From positions 2,852,001 to 2,916,000 of the forward strand of contig NZ_CP012069.2 of NCBI RefSeq assembly GCF_001189515.2: a stretch of 64,000 bases of DNA, in the 5' to 3' direction. Both the position numbers and the translations under genes were made by a program. The notes under the pieces were generated by a model. The model was not told the DNA's origin and did no database searches. It worked only from the letters and a program-made list of their open reading frames with translations. This document shows positions 45,263 to 53,532 of this stretch, one piece after another. Within the stretch, counting starts at the first letter, position 1. The number at the start of each line of letters is the position of its first letter. The stretch comes from Olsenella sp. oral taxon 807 (GTDB lineage Bacteria; Actinomycetota; Coriobacteriia; Coriobacteriales; Atopobiaceae).

Positions 45263-46594
45263 TCAGAAGACATGGACCGTCGAGCCGACGGGCACATTGT
45301 CGTATATGTACTTTGCCTCAGACATGGACAGGCACGTACAGCCGGCCGAGTTATATCCCGGGCGATCCCCGTCAAAGCCGTAGTGGAAGCCCTGGCCATC
45401 GTCATACATCCCGTTCCACGGGTTCATGTGACCGTCATAGTCGCTTTCACTCCCACAGGGCAGGTAACAGGTCCACCAATCGTTGATCCCGATGCCATCG
45501 CGCCAGTAGGCCCGAGACTTGTGATCGACCGTGCGGGTTCCCGTAAAGGTCGGCGTGCTACTCTTGCCTAAGTTCGCATTGGCCGTCAGCTTCACCTGCC
45601 AGGACGTGCCGCTTCTCTGGAGCACCACGACGCGGCAGTTTGACGTGTCAATGGTGCAGAACCAGCCCGTCTCGCTACCTATGCTTCGCGCATGGCCCAT
45701 CATCTTCTTCACATAGGCGTCATCATCCCAGATGTTGGAGCCCCCGACGCTCTTATCGTCATTCTTGCGCTCCTCACCGTTATTCTTGCGCTCCTCGCCG
45801 AGGAGGTTTCCGTTCCCCTGATCAAAGCGATACGTGGATCCATCGATCAAGACGGTCCCCTTTACCATTCGCCCGGTGCTCTTGTCATAGAAGCAACGTC
45901 GCCCGTCCTCCATGGTGCGCCAGCCGTACTGAGTGGCCCCGGTCGCCTCGTCGAAGTAGCACCAGCCCGGCAGGTCGCCCTCAACGTAGCGCTCGCCCTT
46001 GGCCATGCGGCCGGTCGTGGGGTCGTAGTACACCCACTTGCCGCCACTGGAGGAGAGGTGCATCCAGCCGTACCGGGTGGCCCCGGTCGCCTCGTCGAAG
46101 TAGCACCAGCCCGGCAGGTCGCCCTCAACGTAGCGCTCGCCCTTGGCCATGCGGCCGGTCGTGGGGTCGTAGTACACCCACTTGCCGCCGCTGGAGGAGA
46201 GGTGCATCCAGCCGTACCGGGTGGCCCCGGTCGCCTCGTCGAAGTAGCACCAGCCCGGCAGGTCGCCCTCAACGTAGCGCTCGCCCTTGGCCATGCGGCC
46301 GGTCGTGGGGTCGTAGTACACCCACTTGCCGCCGCTGGAGGAGAGGTGCATCCAGCCCTTCGCATATGAGCCGTCAGCATTGACGTAGTACCAGCTGCCC
46401 TCCCTGCAAACCTCACCCTCCGTCACCGAACTCGCCTGCACGAGCTCGTTCTCCCGCGCGGGCGCGCTCGCGCGCACCGGCACGTTTGTGCGGACAAGCG
46501 CGAATACGCCCATGAGCGCTGCGATGACGACCAAGCCACAGAGGGCGTGAGCGCCCTTGACCCTGATCGTCCTTCCCCGCGTCTGCACATCCAT
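45263..46594 (-). CDS. L,D-transpeptidase with 48-residue cell-wall repeats (LDT2)
   Basis: 443 residues: signal-anchor helix (ALCGLVVIAALMGVFALV, near residue 20), five or so cell-wall-binding units, three of which form nearly identical 48-residue modules (GWMHLSSSGGKWVYYD...EGDLPGWCYFDEATGA), a short charged linker and a YkuD domain. The active-site block reads NSAGCTCLS instead of the usual SHGCVR: the nucleophile Cys remains, and a His 15 residues earlier (GFHYGFDGD) fits the catalytic His, but the SHGC His and the following Arg are replaced. Activity is likely but altered. The start at 46594 has AAGGAG 7 bases upstream. First gene of the LDT2-DUF6541-GT2-DUF2304 operon. Confidence 0.88.
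   Translation of the reverse strand: MDVQTRGRTIRVKGAHALCGLVVIAALMGVFALVRTNVPVRASAPARENELVQASSVTEGEVCREGSWYYVNADGSYAKGWMHLSSSGGKWVYYDPTTGRMAKGERYVEGDLPGWCYFDEATGATRYGWMHLSSSGGKWVYYDPTTGRMAKGERYVEGDLPGWCYFDEATGATRYGWMHLSSSGGKWVYYDPTTGRMAKGERYVEGDLPGWCYFDEATGATQYGWRTMEDGRRCFYDKSTGRMVKGTVLIDGSTYRFDQGNGNLLGEERKNNGEERKNDDKSVGGSNIWDDDAYVKKMMGHARSIGSETGWFCTIDTSNCRVVVLQRSGTSWQVKLTANANLGKSSTPTFTGTRTVDHKSRAYWRDGIGINDWWTCYLPCGSESDYDGHMNPWNGMYDDGQGFHYGFDGDRPGYNSAGCTCLSMSEAKYIYDNVPVGSTVHVF
45924..46355 (-). repeat. Three tandem 144-bp repeats in LDT2
   Basis: Units begin at 45924, 46068 and 46212, with a period of exactly 144 bases (48 codons). Differences between them are few, including third-position changes and Gln/Arg at one place. 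The high nucleotide identity indicates recent duplication or conversion. Confidence 0.9.
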
Positions 46595-46840
46595 AGCTGA
46601 TCTCCTTCCAGAAAATTTACACCAAGGCCAAGCTCCATGGTGTGACATCATCGTCCGGGCAAGCCTGCCTAGGAGCACTCGCCATGCGCCAAACCCATGT
46701 TCGACGTTAGATGGCGATAACACCGCGCGCTCAACTTACTTGTAATATATATAAGAATACCAAATTCGATAGCACAGGTACAGCCTGCCGTCCCAAGGGC
46801 CGGAGTTCACGGGCGAGCGGTCCATCACCCCTTAAATCCG
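46595..46840. other. Upstream region of LDT2 with AT-rich patch
   Basis: An AT-rich stretch at about 46738-46775 (AATATATATAAGAATACC on +) stands out from the GC-rich surroundings and probably carries the LDT2 promoter, though no unique -10/-35 pair can be chosen. No gene seen. Confidence 0.5.
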
Positions 46841-47773
46841 CTACTCATCGAGGTTCACCGTCTCTCTCACAATATATTGGGGAGAGCTGTTCACAGAGAG
46901 AACCATGTCTCCCAGATACTCACCGATAATCCCCAGCACCAGGAGTACCAGGCCAAAGAAGAGGAGCATGATGCTGATGATCGATGCCCAACCGGCGGCA
47001 ATGCTTGGGTCAAGGAGCTTTCGAAGCACTGTGACGACGAGTGCCACGAAGCCAGCCAAGGCGCAGGCGACGCCCATGCCAGAGGCCAGGCGCAGCGGCA
47101 ACACGGTGTAGTTGAAGTACGAGAGCCACAGCCTCACCAGCTTGCCGAGGGTGTATCCCGACTCCCCGTACGCACGCTCGTGATGCTCGATCTCGACGTT
47201 GCCCACGTGAGTGGTGAGCCTGGTGAAGAGGGCGTCAAGCTGAGGATTGTAGTTAGTGTACAGGATGACTTGATCGCGCAGCTGGCGCGTGATGCACCAG
47301 AAGTTACTCGATCTGATACCCTTGGGCCTCCCGAGGAGCTTGCGAGCTGTGACCTTGTTGAGCCAGCTCGTGAAGTCCTTGGCCAAGCCGTTCTTAGACT
47401 CGGGGTACACCCCATACACCACGTCGAACGTCCCCGACGCCATCGCCTCGAGTATCGTGGGAATCTGCGAGGGATGCGTCTGCAAGTCATCGTCCATCCC
47501 CAGGACTAGCTCTCCCTTCGCGTACCCCAGGCCGCACATCTGCGCGTTGGGCTGCCCAAAGTTGCGCATGAGGTTGACGCCGTGCACGCAGCTGTGGCGC
47601 AGCGCCAAGCCCCTGATGGCACCATAGGTGTCATCAGAGGGCGACCCATCGTTGACGAGTACGAACTCGCACTCAAAGTCAGCAAGGCGGTCGAACTGCG
47701 CTATCGTCAGCTCGACGACCTCGGCGATGGATCGCTCGGAGTTGTAGCAAGGTATGACGACCGACACCAGCAT
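46841..47773 (-). CDS. Membrane-anchored GT2 (GtrB/ArnC-like)
   Basis: 310 residues: MLVSVVIPCYNSERSIAEVV, LVNDGSPSDDTY, GMDDDLQTHPSQIP, and two C-terminal membrane helices (VACALAGFVALVVTVL and IISIMLLFFGLVLLVLGIIGEYLGDM). This is the GtrB/ArnC/PglC-partner type that makes polyprenyl-phosphate sugar. The start at 47773 has GAGGG 8 bases upstream; a GTG at 47797, overlapping the previous stop, is possible. Last gene of a run starting at 53401. Confidence 0.9.
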   Translation of the reverse strand: MLVSVVIPCYNSERSIAEVVELTIAQFDRLADFECEFVLVNDGSPSDDTYGAIRGLALRHSCVHGVNLMRNFGQPNAQMCGLGYAKGELVLGMDDDLQTHPSQIPTILEAMASGTFDVVYGVYPESKNGLAKDFTSWLNKVTARKLLGRPKGIRSSNFWCITRQLRDQVILYTNYNPQLDALFTRLTTHVGNVEIEHHERAYGESGYTLGKLVRLWLSYFNYTVLPLRLASGMGVACALAGFVALVVTVLRKLLDPSIAAGWASIISIMLLFFGLVLLVLGIIGEYLGDMVLSVNSSPQYIVRETVNLDE

Positions 47774-47793
47774 GGCTTTCCCTCGTGTTCTCC

Positions 47794-48780
47794 TCACAGG
47801 TCAACCGGGCGCCCCAGGAGCCGCCTCAGGCCAAGCACCGCATACCACCTGACCCAACTATAGCGATAGCGCAACTGGCGTGCCTCACGGCGAAGCTCGT
47901 CTAGGCATGCGCTGCGACTGAACGCCCAAGGCATGCGCCGACTCCACTTGAGATAGCAGCGATAGTACTGGAGCTTTGCCGCGTCAAGCGCCTCGACACT
48001 CTGCCGCAGCTCGGCATAGTCGAGACAGGCCCTACAGAAGAGTAGCTCGTTGCGGGCATAGTCCTCATCTATGCGCACCGTCGCGGAGTAGCTGCTGCCA
48101 CCAGTGACGACATGGCGGTAGGCGCTCCAGGCCTCTGGTAGACAGCGGACCTTCCCCTCGCAGAGCATGAGGAAAGCGTTGCGGCGATCGCCGGCATACG
48201 AGTCATAGCGTGCCAGCGCCATAAACTCGTCGCGGGCGCGCCTGTAGGGCTCCCTTCTCACGAGCGAGGTCCCCAGCTGCCCCGGTAGACTGCGGTAGAA
48301 GTACTCCCTAAAGGAGTATTCCCTCACAGGGCACTCCGGATAACGCTCGCCGTTTGGCCGGGAGTCGGCTCCAACCACCTGGCACCGGTGATAGCAGGCA
48401 ACGTGATCCGCATGCCCATCAAGGAAGTCGACCTGCGCCTGGAGCTTCCCGTCATAGGTCCAGAAGTCATCTCCCTCCAAGAGAGCAAGGTAGGTCCCCC
48501 TCGCCCTATGCAGCATATCCTCATTGTTCCTCTCCCCTCCCTTGCCCATATTTTGCTCCCTGAGGAGGAAGTGGAAGTCAGAACGGCCTAAGCCCTCCTC
48601 AAGCAGGCGCAGGACATCCCGGGTCCCATCAGTTGAGGCGTCATCGCCGATGAGAACCTCAATGGGAAAGCCAACTCTCTGCATGGCTATGCTGCGCACG
48701 GCGCGTTCGACATACTCTCGCTGGTTGAAGGTAGCCATGATGACTGTAACCTTGGGTGCGACACCTCCCGACCCACTCAT
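47794..48780 (-). CDS. Glycosyltransferase family 2
   Basis: 328 residues with KVTVIMATFNQREYVERAV, GDDASTDGTRD and LLEGDDFWTYDGKL (metal site). The C-terminal half is basic and helical. Its ATG overlaps the stop of the aminotransferase (ATGA), so the two are translationally coupled; this suggests the enzyme transfers the amino sugar made by that transaminase or a closely linked step. Confidence 0.88.
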   Translation of the reverse strand: MSGSGGVAPKVTVIMATFNQREYVERAVRSIAMQRVGFPIEVLIGDDASTDGTRDVLRLLEEGLGRSDFHFLLREQNMGKGGERNNEDMLHRARGTYLALLEGDDFWTYDGKLQAQVDFLDGHADHVACYHRCQVVGADSRPNGERYPECPVREYSFREYFYRSLPGQLGTSLVRREPYRRARDEFMALARYDSYAGDRRNAFLMLCEGKVRCLPEAWSAYRHVVTGGSSYSATVRIDEDYARNELLFCRACLDYAELRQSVEALDAAKLQYYRCYLKWSRRMPWAFSRSACLDELRREARQLRYRYSWVRWYAVLGLRRLLGRPVDL

Positions 48781-49943
48781 GCGCTGCCGCGCCCAAGGCC
48801 TAGTAGGATATCGCAGATGCGGTCGACGTCCTCAAGGGCAAGGTCAGCATAGATGGGAAGGGCGAGCACACGCTCAGCCACCCATCGCGCAACGGGCGTC
48901 TCGCGCGAGTCGAAGCGGCCCCGATAGCACTCGAAGTCACTCGTAAGAGGGTAAAAGTACTTGCGCGAGTATATGTGCTGGCGGGCCAATGCATCACGAG
49001 CCTGGTCGCGCGAGGCGCCGTAATCATCCTCGAACACCACAGGCAAATAGGCATAGTTGTGGTGCACCCGTGGGCCTGGCAAGCAAAGCCTGAGGCCGCG
49101 AGCAGCTTCGAGGCGCTCCCAGTAGCGCTCGGCCACCAGCCTGCGCCTTGCTATCTCGGCGTCCAGGTGGCGCAGGTTGCAGATCCCCATAGCTGCCGAG
49201 AACTCGTTCATCTTCGCATTGCCTCCCACGTACTCGACGCTCTCGAGTCCCGTGATGCCGAAGTTCTTCCACTGGTCGAGTCTCTCCTTGAGGGAGGGAT
49301 CGCAAAAGCACACGGCACCGCCCTCTATGGTGTTGAACACCTTGGTAGCATGGAAGCTGAACATGGAGGCGTCACCGAACGCGGCCGATGACACGCCGTC
49401 CCTCGTAACGCCAAAGGCATGAGCCGCGTCATAGATGACGACAAGCCCATGACGGTCGGCAACCTCTTGGATCGCGTCCACGTCACAGAGGTTACCGTAT
49501 ACGTGGACAGGCAGAATGGCGCAGGTGCGGGGCGTAATGAGCGCCTCAAGACCGGAGGGGTCCATGGTATAGTCGTCGGCCCGTACGTCAGCGAAGACGG
49601 GCGCGAGTCCCTTGCGCACGATCGCGTGGGTCGTGGAGGCAAAGGTGAAGGGCGTGGTGATGACCTCGCCCTCGAGCTGCATGGCCTCAAGGACGCACTC
49701 GAGCGCCAGGTGCCCGTTCACGAAGAGTGCGATGCCATTGACGCCTAGGTAGGATCTGAGATCACTCTCGAGCTGGGCATGCTTCTGCCCCATGTTCGTG
49801 AGCCAATGGGTCTGCCAAATGGAGCGTATCTCGTCTACATATTCATCCAGGGGCGGCAAGGACGAGCGAGCGACGAGAATGGCCCTCTGCTCATGCTGGA
49901 CAGACATGACAGCACCCCAATCGACTGCGTGGCGACCCAACAT
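48777..49943 (-). CDS. DegT/DnrJ/EryC1/StrS sugar aminotransferase
   Basis: 388 residues. VIYDAAHAFGVTRDG (Asp/His of PLP binding), SMFSFHATKVFNTIEGG with the PLP lysine, and a C-terminal NYAYLPVVFEDDYG domain. Close in pattern to FdtB/QdtB-type 3-amino sugar transaminases acting on dTDP-3-keto-6-deoxyhexoses, but the exact regiochemistry is inference. GGGAGG lies 11 bases before ATG 49943; an ATG at 49907 is an alternative. It lies between a flippase and a glycosyltransferase in one operon. Confidence 0.85.
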   Translation of the reverse strand: MLGRHAVDWGAVMSVQHEQRAILVARSSLPPLDEYVDEIRSIWQTHWLTNMGQKHAQLESDLRSYLGVNGIALFVNGHLALECVLEAMQLEGEVITTPFTFASTTHAIVRKGLAPVFADVRADDYTMDPSGLEALITPRTCAILPVHVYGNLCDVDAIQEVADRHGLVVIYDAAHAFGVTRDGVSSAAFGDASMFSFHATKVFNTIEGGAVCFCDPSLKERLDQWKNFGITGLESVEYVGGNAKMNEFSAAMGICNLRHLDAEIARRRLVAERYWERLEAARGLRLCLPGPRVHHNYAYLPVVFEDDYGASRDQARDALARQHIYSRKYFYPLTSDFECYRGRFDSRETPVARWVAERVLALPIYADLALEDVDRICDILLGLGRGSA

Positions 49944-49983
49944 ACATAAGGATACCTCCCGCAGACAGTCGCAGCGCCCACGT

Positions 49984-51456
49984 TCACGAATCCTCCCTTC
50001 CGCCCATTGCCTGCTGCGCCACGCGCAGCAGGTAGTAAAGCTCCTCCACCCTCAGGAGCCAAGCCATGAGGAGGTAGGTAGCCGAAAACGCGAGCAGTTG
50101 CAGCGCGACCGTGCCAGCCGCGCCAAGGGCACAGGACCCCAGGGGCCAGGCGGCTGCGGTCGCCAGCGCCGCGAGACCAAAGGCAGGGGCAATGTCCCTC
50201 AGCTGGCGCAGATACGGGTAGCCCACGACCCTCTTATTGGGAAACGCGTTGATGAAGGTGCAGATCATATTGGACAGGGCTGCGGCGAGGACTATTGCAT
50301 AAATATTCCTGAAGGAATATACCGCAACCACCAATGCAAACAGCCCTATCGCTACCTTGATGACCTCGAGCCCTAGGAAGATATCGCTCCTCCCCATGCC
50401 ATTGAGCACTTGAAGGTTTGTGGTGTGGATGGGCAGCAGCGCATATGCAAGGCAGTAGACACGCAGGAACGGAACTGCAGAAGCCCACTGTGGCCCCAAG
50501 AGAGCGGGCACCAGGATCGGGGCAACAAGAGCGAAGGCGCACATGGATGGCGCCACGATGAAGGTGCTTGTCTTGAGGGCACGTCGCATCAGGCGCCGCA
50601 CCCTGTCCGTGTCATCCTGCACGCGAGAGACGGCAGAGAGCATCACGGGTTGGATCACGCTATCAAGAAGCGTACCCAGCTGCTGGGGATACTTCTTCCC
50701 CTGGGAGACGAGCCCTAGCTCCCCGCTCGCGAACACACGACCGATGATCAGGTCGGAGACGCTTTGCGAGAGCTGATCGAGCACTCCTGAGGCCAGGAGC
50801 TTCCAACCAAAACCGAAAAGCACCCAAGCGCGCCCACGCCTGAAGGCGGGCCGCGGCTTCCACGGTATCTGCACTGCGAGGGACAGGCATTTGGTAACCT
50901 GATATGAGAGCTGCTGGATGACAAGGGCCCAGAGGCCGCCCCCCATGAGTGCGCACCCCACGCCTAGCGTCCCCGAGACGACCGCCGCCACGACGGTCGA
51001 ACGGAAGGTCTTCTGGAAGTCGAACCCGCGCGCAACGATAGCCTCCTGTATGGCGTTATACGCATTAACCACGAGCACCAGCACAAGAACCCGCAGCGGC
51101 GTTACGAGGAACGGCAAGCCATAGAAGTCGCCAATGACCGGAGCGCCCGCGAACACCGCCAAATAGAGCACCAGCGAGATGGCAAGGCTCATCCAGAAGA
51201 CAGTGTCAAAGTCCTCGTCCGTCACGTCGGGAGCCTGGATGATGGCCGTGTTGAGCCCAGACTGCACTACCACGTTGCCGACGTTCACGAAGACTAGCAT
51301 GATGGCAAGGGCGCCGAACTCCGATGGAGTGAGCAGACGCGCCATGACGACCTGCACCACGAGTTGGATGATGGCGGACCCGCCCTGCTCGAAGAGCCTC
51401 CAGACGAGTGATCGTATGGTCCTCGATCTGAGGTCCGTCTCGGTCACGCTAGCCAC
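49984..51456 (-). CDS. Wzx-type polysaccharide flippase
   Basis: 490 residues with about 12-14 hydrophobic helices of the MATE/Wzx (polysaccharide biosynthesis protein) fold, starting SLVWRLFEQGGSAIIQLVVQVVMARLLTPSEFGALAIM, a signature of the RfbX/WzxC/TuaB group. It moves lipid-linked oligosaccharide across the membrane. GTG starts at 51456 and 51447 are both possible; the second has AAGGTGG 5 bases upstream. Downstream of a GlfT2-like gene with a 13-base gap, so in the same operon. Confidence 0.9.
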   Translation of the reverse strand: MASVTETDLRSRTIRSLVWRLFEQGGSAIIQLVVQVVMARLLTPSEFGALAIMLVFVNVGNVVVQSGLNTAIIQAPDVTDEDFDTVFWMSLAISLVLYLAVFAGAPVIGDFYGLPFLVTPLRVLVLVLVVNAYNAIQEAIVARGFDFQKTFRSTVVAAVVSGTLGVGCALMGGGLWALVIQQLSYQVTKCLSLAVQIPWKPRPAFRRGRAWVLFGFGWKLLASGVLDQLSQSVSDLIIGRVFASGELGLVSQGKKYPQQLGTLLDSVIQPVMLSAVSRVQDDTDRVRRLMRRALKTSTFIVAPSMCAFALVAPILVPALLGPQWASAVPFLRVYCLAYALLPIHTTNLQVLNGMGRSDIFLGLEVIKVAIGLFALVVAVYSFRNIYAIVLAAALSNMICTFINAFPNKRVVGYPYLRQLRDIAPAFGLAALATAAAWPLGSCALGAAGTVALQLLAFSATYLLMAWLLRVEELYYLLRVAQQAMGGREDS

Positions 51457-51469
51457 CTTGGTCGCCGTC

Positions 51470-53401
51470 CTATCCCATGCCCAGGTAGCTCTTCCAGAAG
51501 CCCAGAGACGTCAGGCGATCAGCCTCTGCGGAGTACTCCTTTAGGAGACGGTCCTTGTGCGCACGGTAGTAGCTCATGGCGCGCTTATAGCGACCCCAGG
51601 TCTCGCGAAAACGCCTGCGGTCCATGTGCCGTATGACGCCGCGTCGGTTCTCGAGGTCCACGGCCACGATGGTGTCCTTGCGACGGATCTCGGACGACGG
51701 GTAGAGCCAACCGGCGACGTCGATGTAGGCAACCGCACCCCTCTTGACATAGCCGAGGTCTATGCGCTGGCCATTGAAGCTCACAAAGTCAACCAGACGC
51801 TGCCCGAGGCTTCTGAGCTCGGGTGGGGTCCTGTCCTTGGGCGTATCTGTACGCGTGATGCCTGACAGGTCAATACCCTCGCTCTGGGCCTGCCTCTGCA
51901 GTTCATCGTAGGGCAGGAGCCTCTCCGCCCGCCTATTTGCCTCCATGAAGGCCCGCTCGGTAGCACCAGGCTCCTTGATAAAGCTGGGACCTTTGAGAAA
52001 GTCCTCGAAGCCATCGAGCGCGAGGTTCGCGTTGGTATAGTTGAACTTCTTGAGCTCGAGCTGCACCAGATGGTAGAGCTTCATCTCGAAGTCCGCCCGA
52101 GGGGCCATCCCCATGGCGAAGCGCCCTATGAAGGAGTTACGCACCACCTGATAGCGCTCGACGGCAGCATTGTAGCGGCGTGCGAAGGAGGGATGCCACA
52201 GGCAGATCCCATTCATCGTTATGAATCTTGCCTGACAACGGATGCCGTACTCGATGTCATCGTAGCGCACGAACACCGGCAGTGGCAGGCCGTGTTTCTC
52301 GATGGCGGACATGGGAATGACGCAGTACCACCAGCCGGCATAGGACTGCGTGTCTAGTAGCTGCTGGTCGACCTTGGCGGGTAGGGGTGTGGGGAGCTCG
52401 TTTGTCACCACGCCATGCAGCTGTCCCATGGATGCGTTCACCTTAAGCGGTACGCAGTCGCCGTCGGGCGTCACGAAGCCCGTGTCCTCCCACCGAAGAT
52501 CGGGTTCGAAAAGGTCCATCATCGCACCAGAGACGAACCAGTCCCTGTGCCCCTCGTTGAGGATAGACAGCAGGTTGAAGGTACGCCTAATACTTTCCGG
52601 AGAGATGACCACGTCATCATCCATCAGGAGCACATGGGTGGCCTTGGGTACCTGGTCCATGGCCGCGAGCATGCCGCGAGCGTAGCCACCCGCCCCGCCC
52701 ACATTGGCGTTAGGATAGACGTGCACGCGCTCAGCCTCGAGCGCGTGCACGTCCAAGGTCCTCCCGTTATCCACGACATGCTGCGTGAAGTGTGCGGCTA
52801 TGGGATCGTCTCCAGCAAGGATGTCCCCCTTCACCAAGGCGATGTTGCGCTCGATGTAGGACTCCTTTTTGAAGGTGGTCGTGCAGAGGGCAAGCTCGAC
52901 GGGACGTAGGTCCCCCTCGTCCACGTGCGTAAAGTAGTAGCAGCCTCGAAGGTACACGGGCTCGTCTTTTGGCACGTCCAGCATGAACCCCTCGATGACA
53001 TCGTCCTGGTCAGACCGCATCGCGAGATCAGCGACCTGCCAGGCATCGCTTGCCGCAAAATCCTGGGAAACGCCGCCCACGAACTCAGCGTCCCAGCTAA
53101 AGAGGTCAGCGCGCGTCTGCCTGAGCGTAAATGCCCCTCCCCGGTACTCCAGGTGCAGGAAGAACTCCTTGGCAACGGTGTACTCCCGCCACCGCCGCAC
53201 AGACAGCGCGTTGAAAAACGTCGTGAAGTCATGTGTGCCAGGCCCAAGGAACACCCATGAACCGTCCTCGCCCCCGGTACTGTGAAAAGGCGCCGTGGAG
53301 CGGCAGAGCAGAAGCGGCTCCGAGAGGAACTGCGGCGTGTCCTCAAGGACTATGTTTGCGAGCTTAACCTGTTGCAAACCATCTTCTCCAAACCCTGTCA
53401 T
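51470..53401 (-). CDS. GlfT2-like galactofuranosyltransferase family protein
   Basis: 643 residues. An N-terminal beta-sandwich domain is followed by a GT-A domain with CTTTFKKESYIERNI, NVGGAGGYARGM and LLMDDDVVISPESI (metal-binding Asp triad), and RYDDIEYGIRC...LWHPSF later, which matches the GlfT2 catalytic core. GlfT2 polymerises galactofuranose from UDP-Galf; UDP-Gal mutase (glf) is not in this window. The C-terminal part has helices and ends LGFWKSYLGMG. The start at 53401 has CAGGAGGG 4-5 bases upstream. First gene of the long - strand operon down to 46841. Confidence 0.85.
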   Translation of the reverse strand: MTGFGEDGLQQVKLANIVLEDTPQFLSEPLLLCRSTAPFHSTGGEDGSWVFLGPGTHDFTTFFNALSVRRWREYTVAKEFFLHLEYRGGAFTLRQTRADLFSWDAEFVGGVSQDFAASDAWQVADLAMRSDQDDVIEGFMLDVPKDEPVYLRGCYYFTHVDEGDLRPVELALCTTTFKKESYIERNIALVKGDILAGDDPIAAHFTQHVVDNGRTLDVHALEAERVHVYPNANVGGAGGYARGMLAAMDQVPKATHVLLMDDDVVISPESIRRTFNLLSILNEGHRDWFVSGAMMDLFEPDLRWEDTGFVTPDGDCVPLKVNASMGQLHGVVTNELPTPLPAKVDQQLLDTQSYAGWWYCVIPMSAIEKHGLPLPVFVRYDDIEYGIRCQARFITMNGICLWHPSFARRYNAAVERYQVVRNSFIGRFAMGMAPRADFEMKLYHLVQLELKKFNYTNANLALDGFEDFLKGPSFIKEPGATERAFMEANRRAERLLPYDELQRQAQSEGIDLSGITRTDTPKDRTPPELRSLGQRLVDFVSFNGQRIDLGYVKRGAVAYIDVAGWLYPSSEIRRKDTIVAVDLENRRGVIRHMDRRRFRETWGRYKRAMSYYRAHKDRLLKEYSAEADRLTSLGFWKSYLGMG

Positions 53402-53532
53402 GCCCTCCTGCCAACTCCGCAAGCCTGGCATAGGGGTTGTCCAAGACCCGTGGTCAGCGTGCAGGCCACTGGGCCACCTCGAAAGTGATCCCTTGGGGGC
53501 GACACCCGCCACAAGACGGGTGCCGCGTACTC

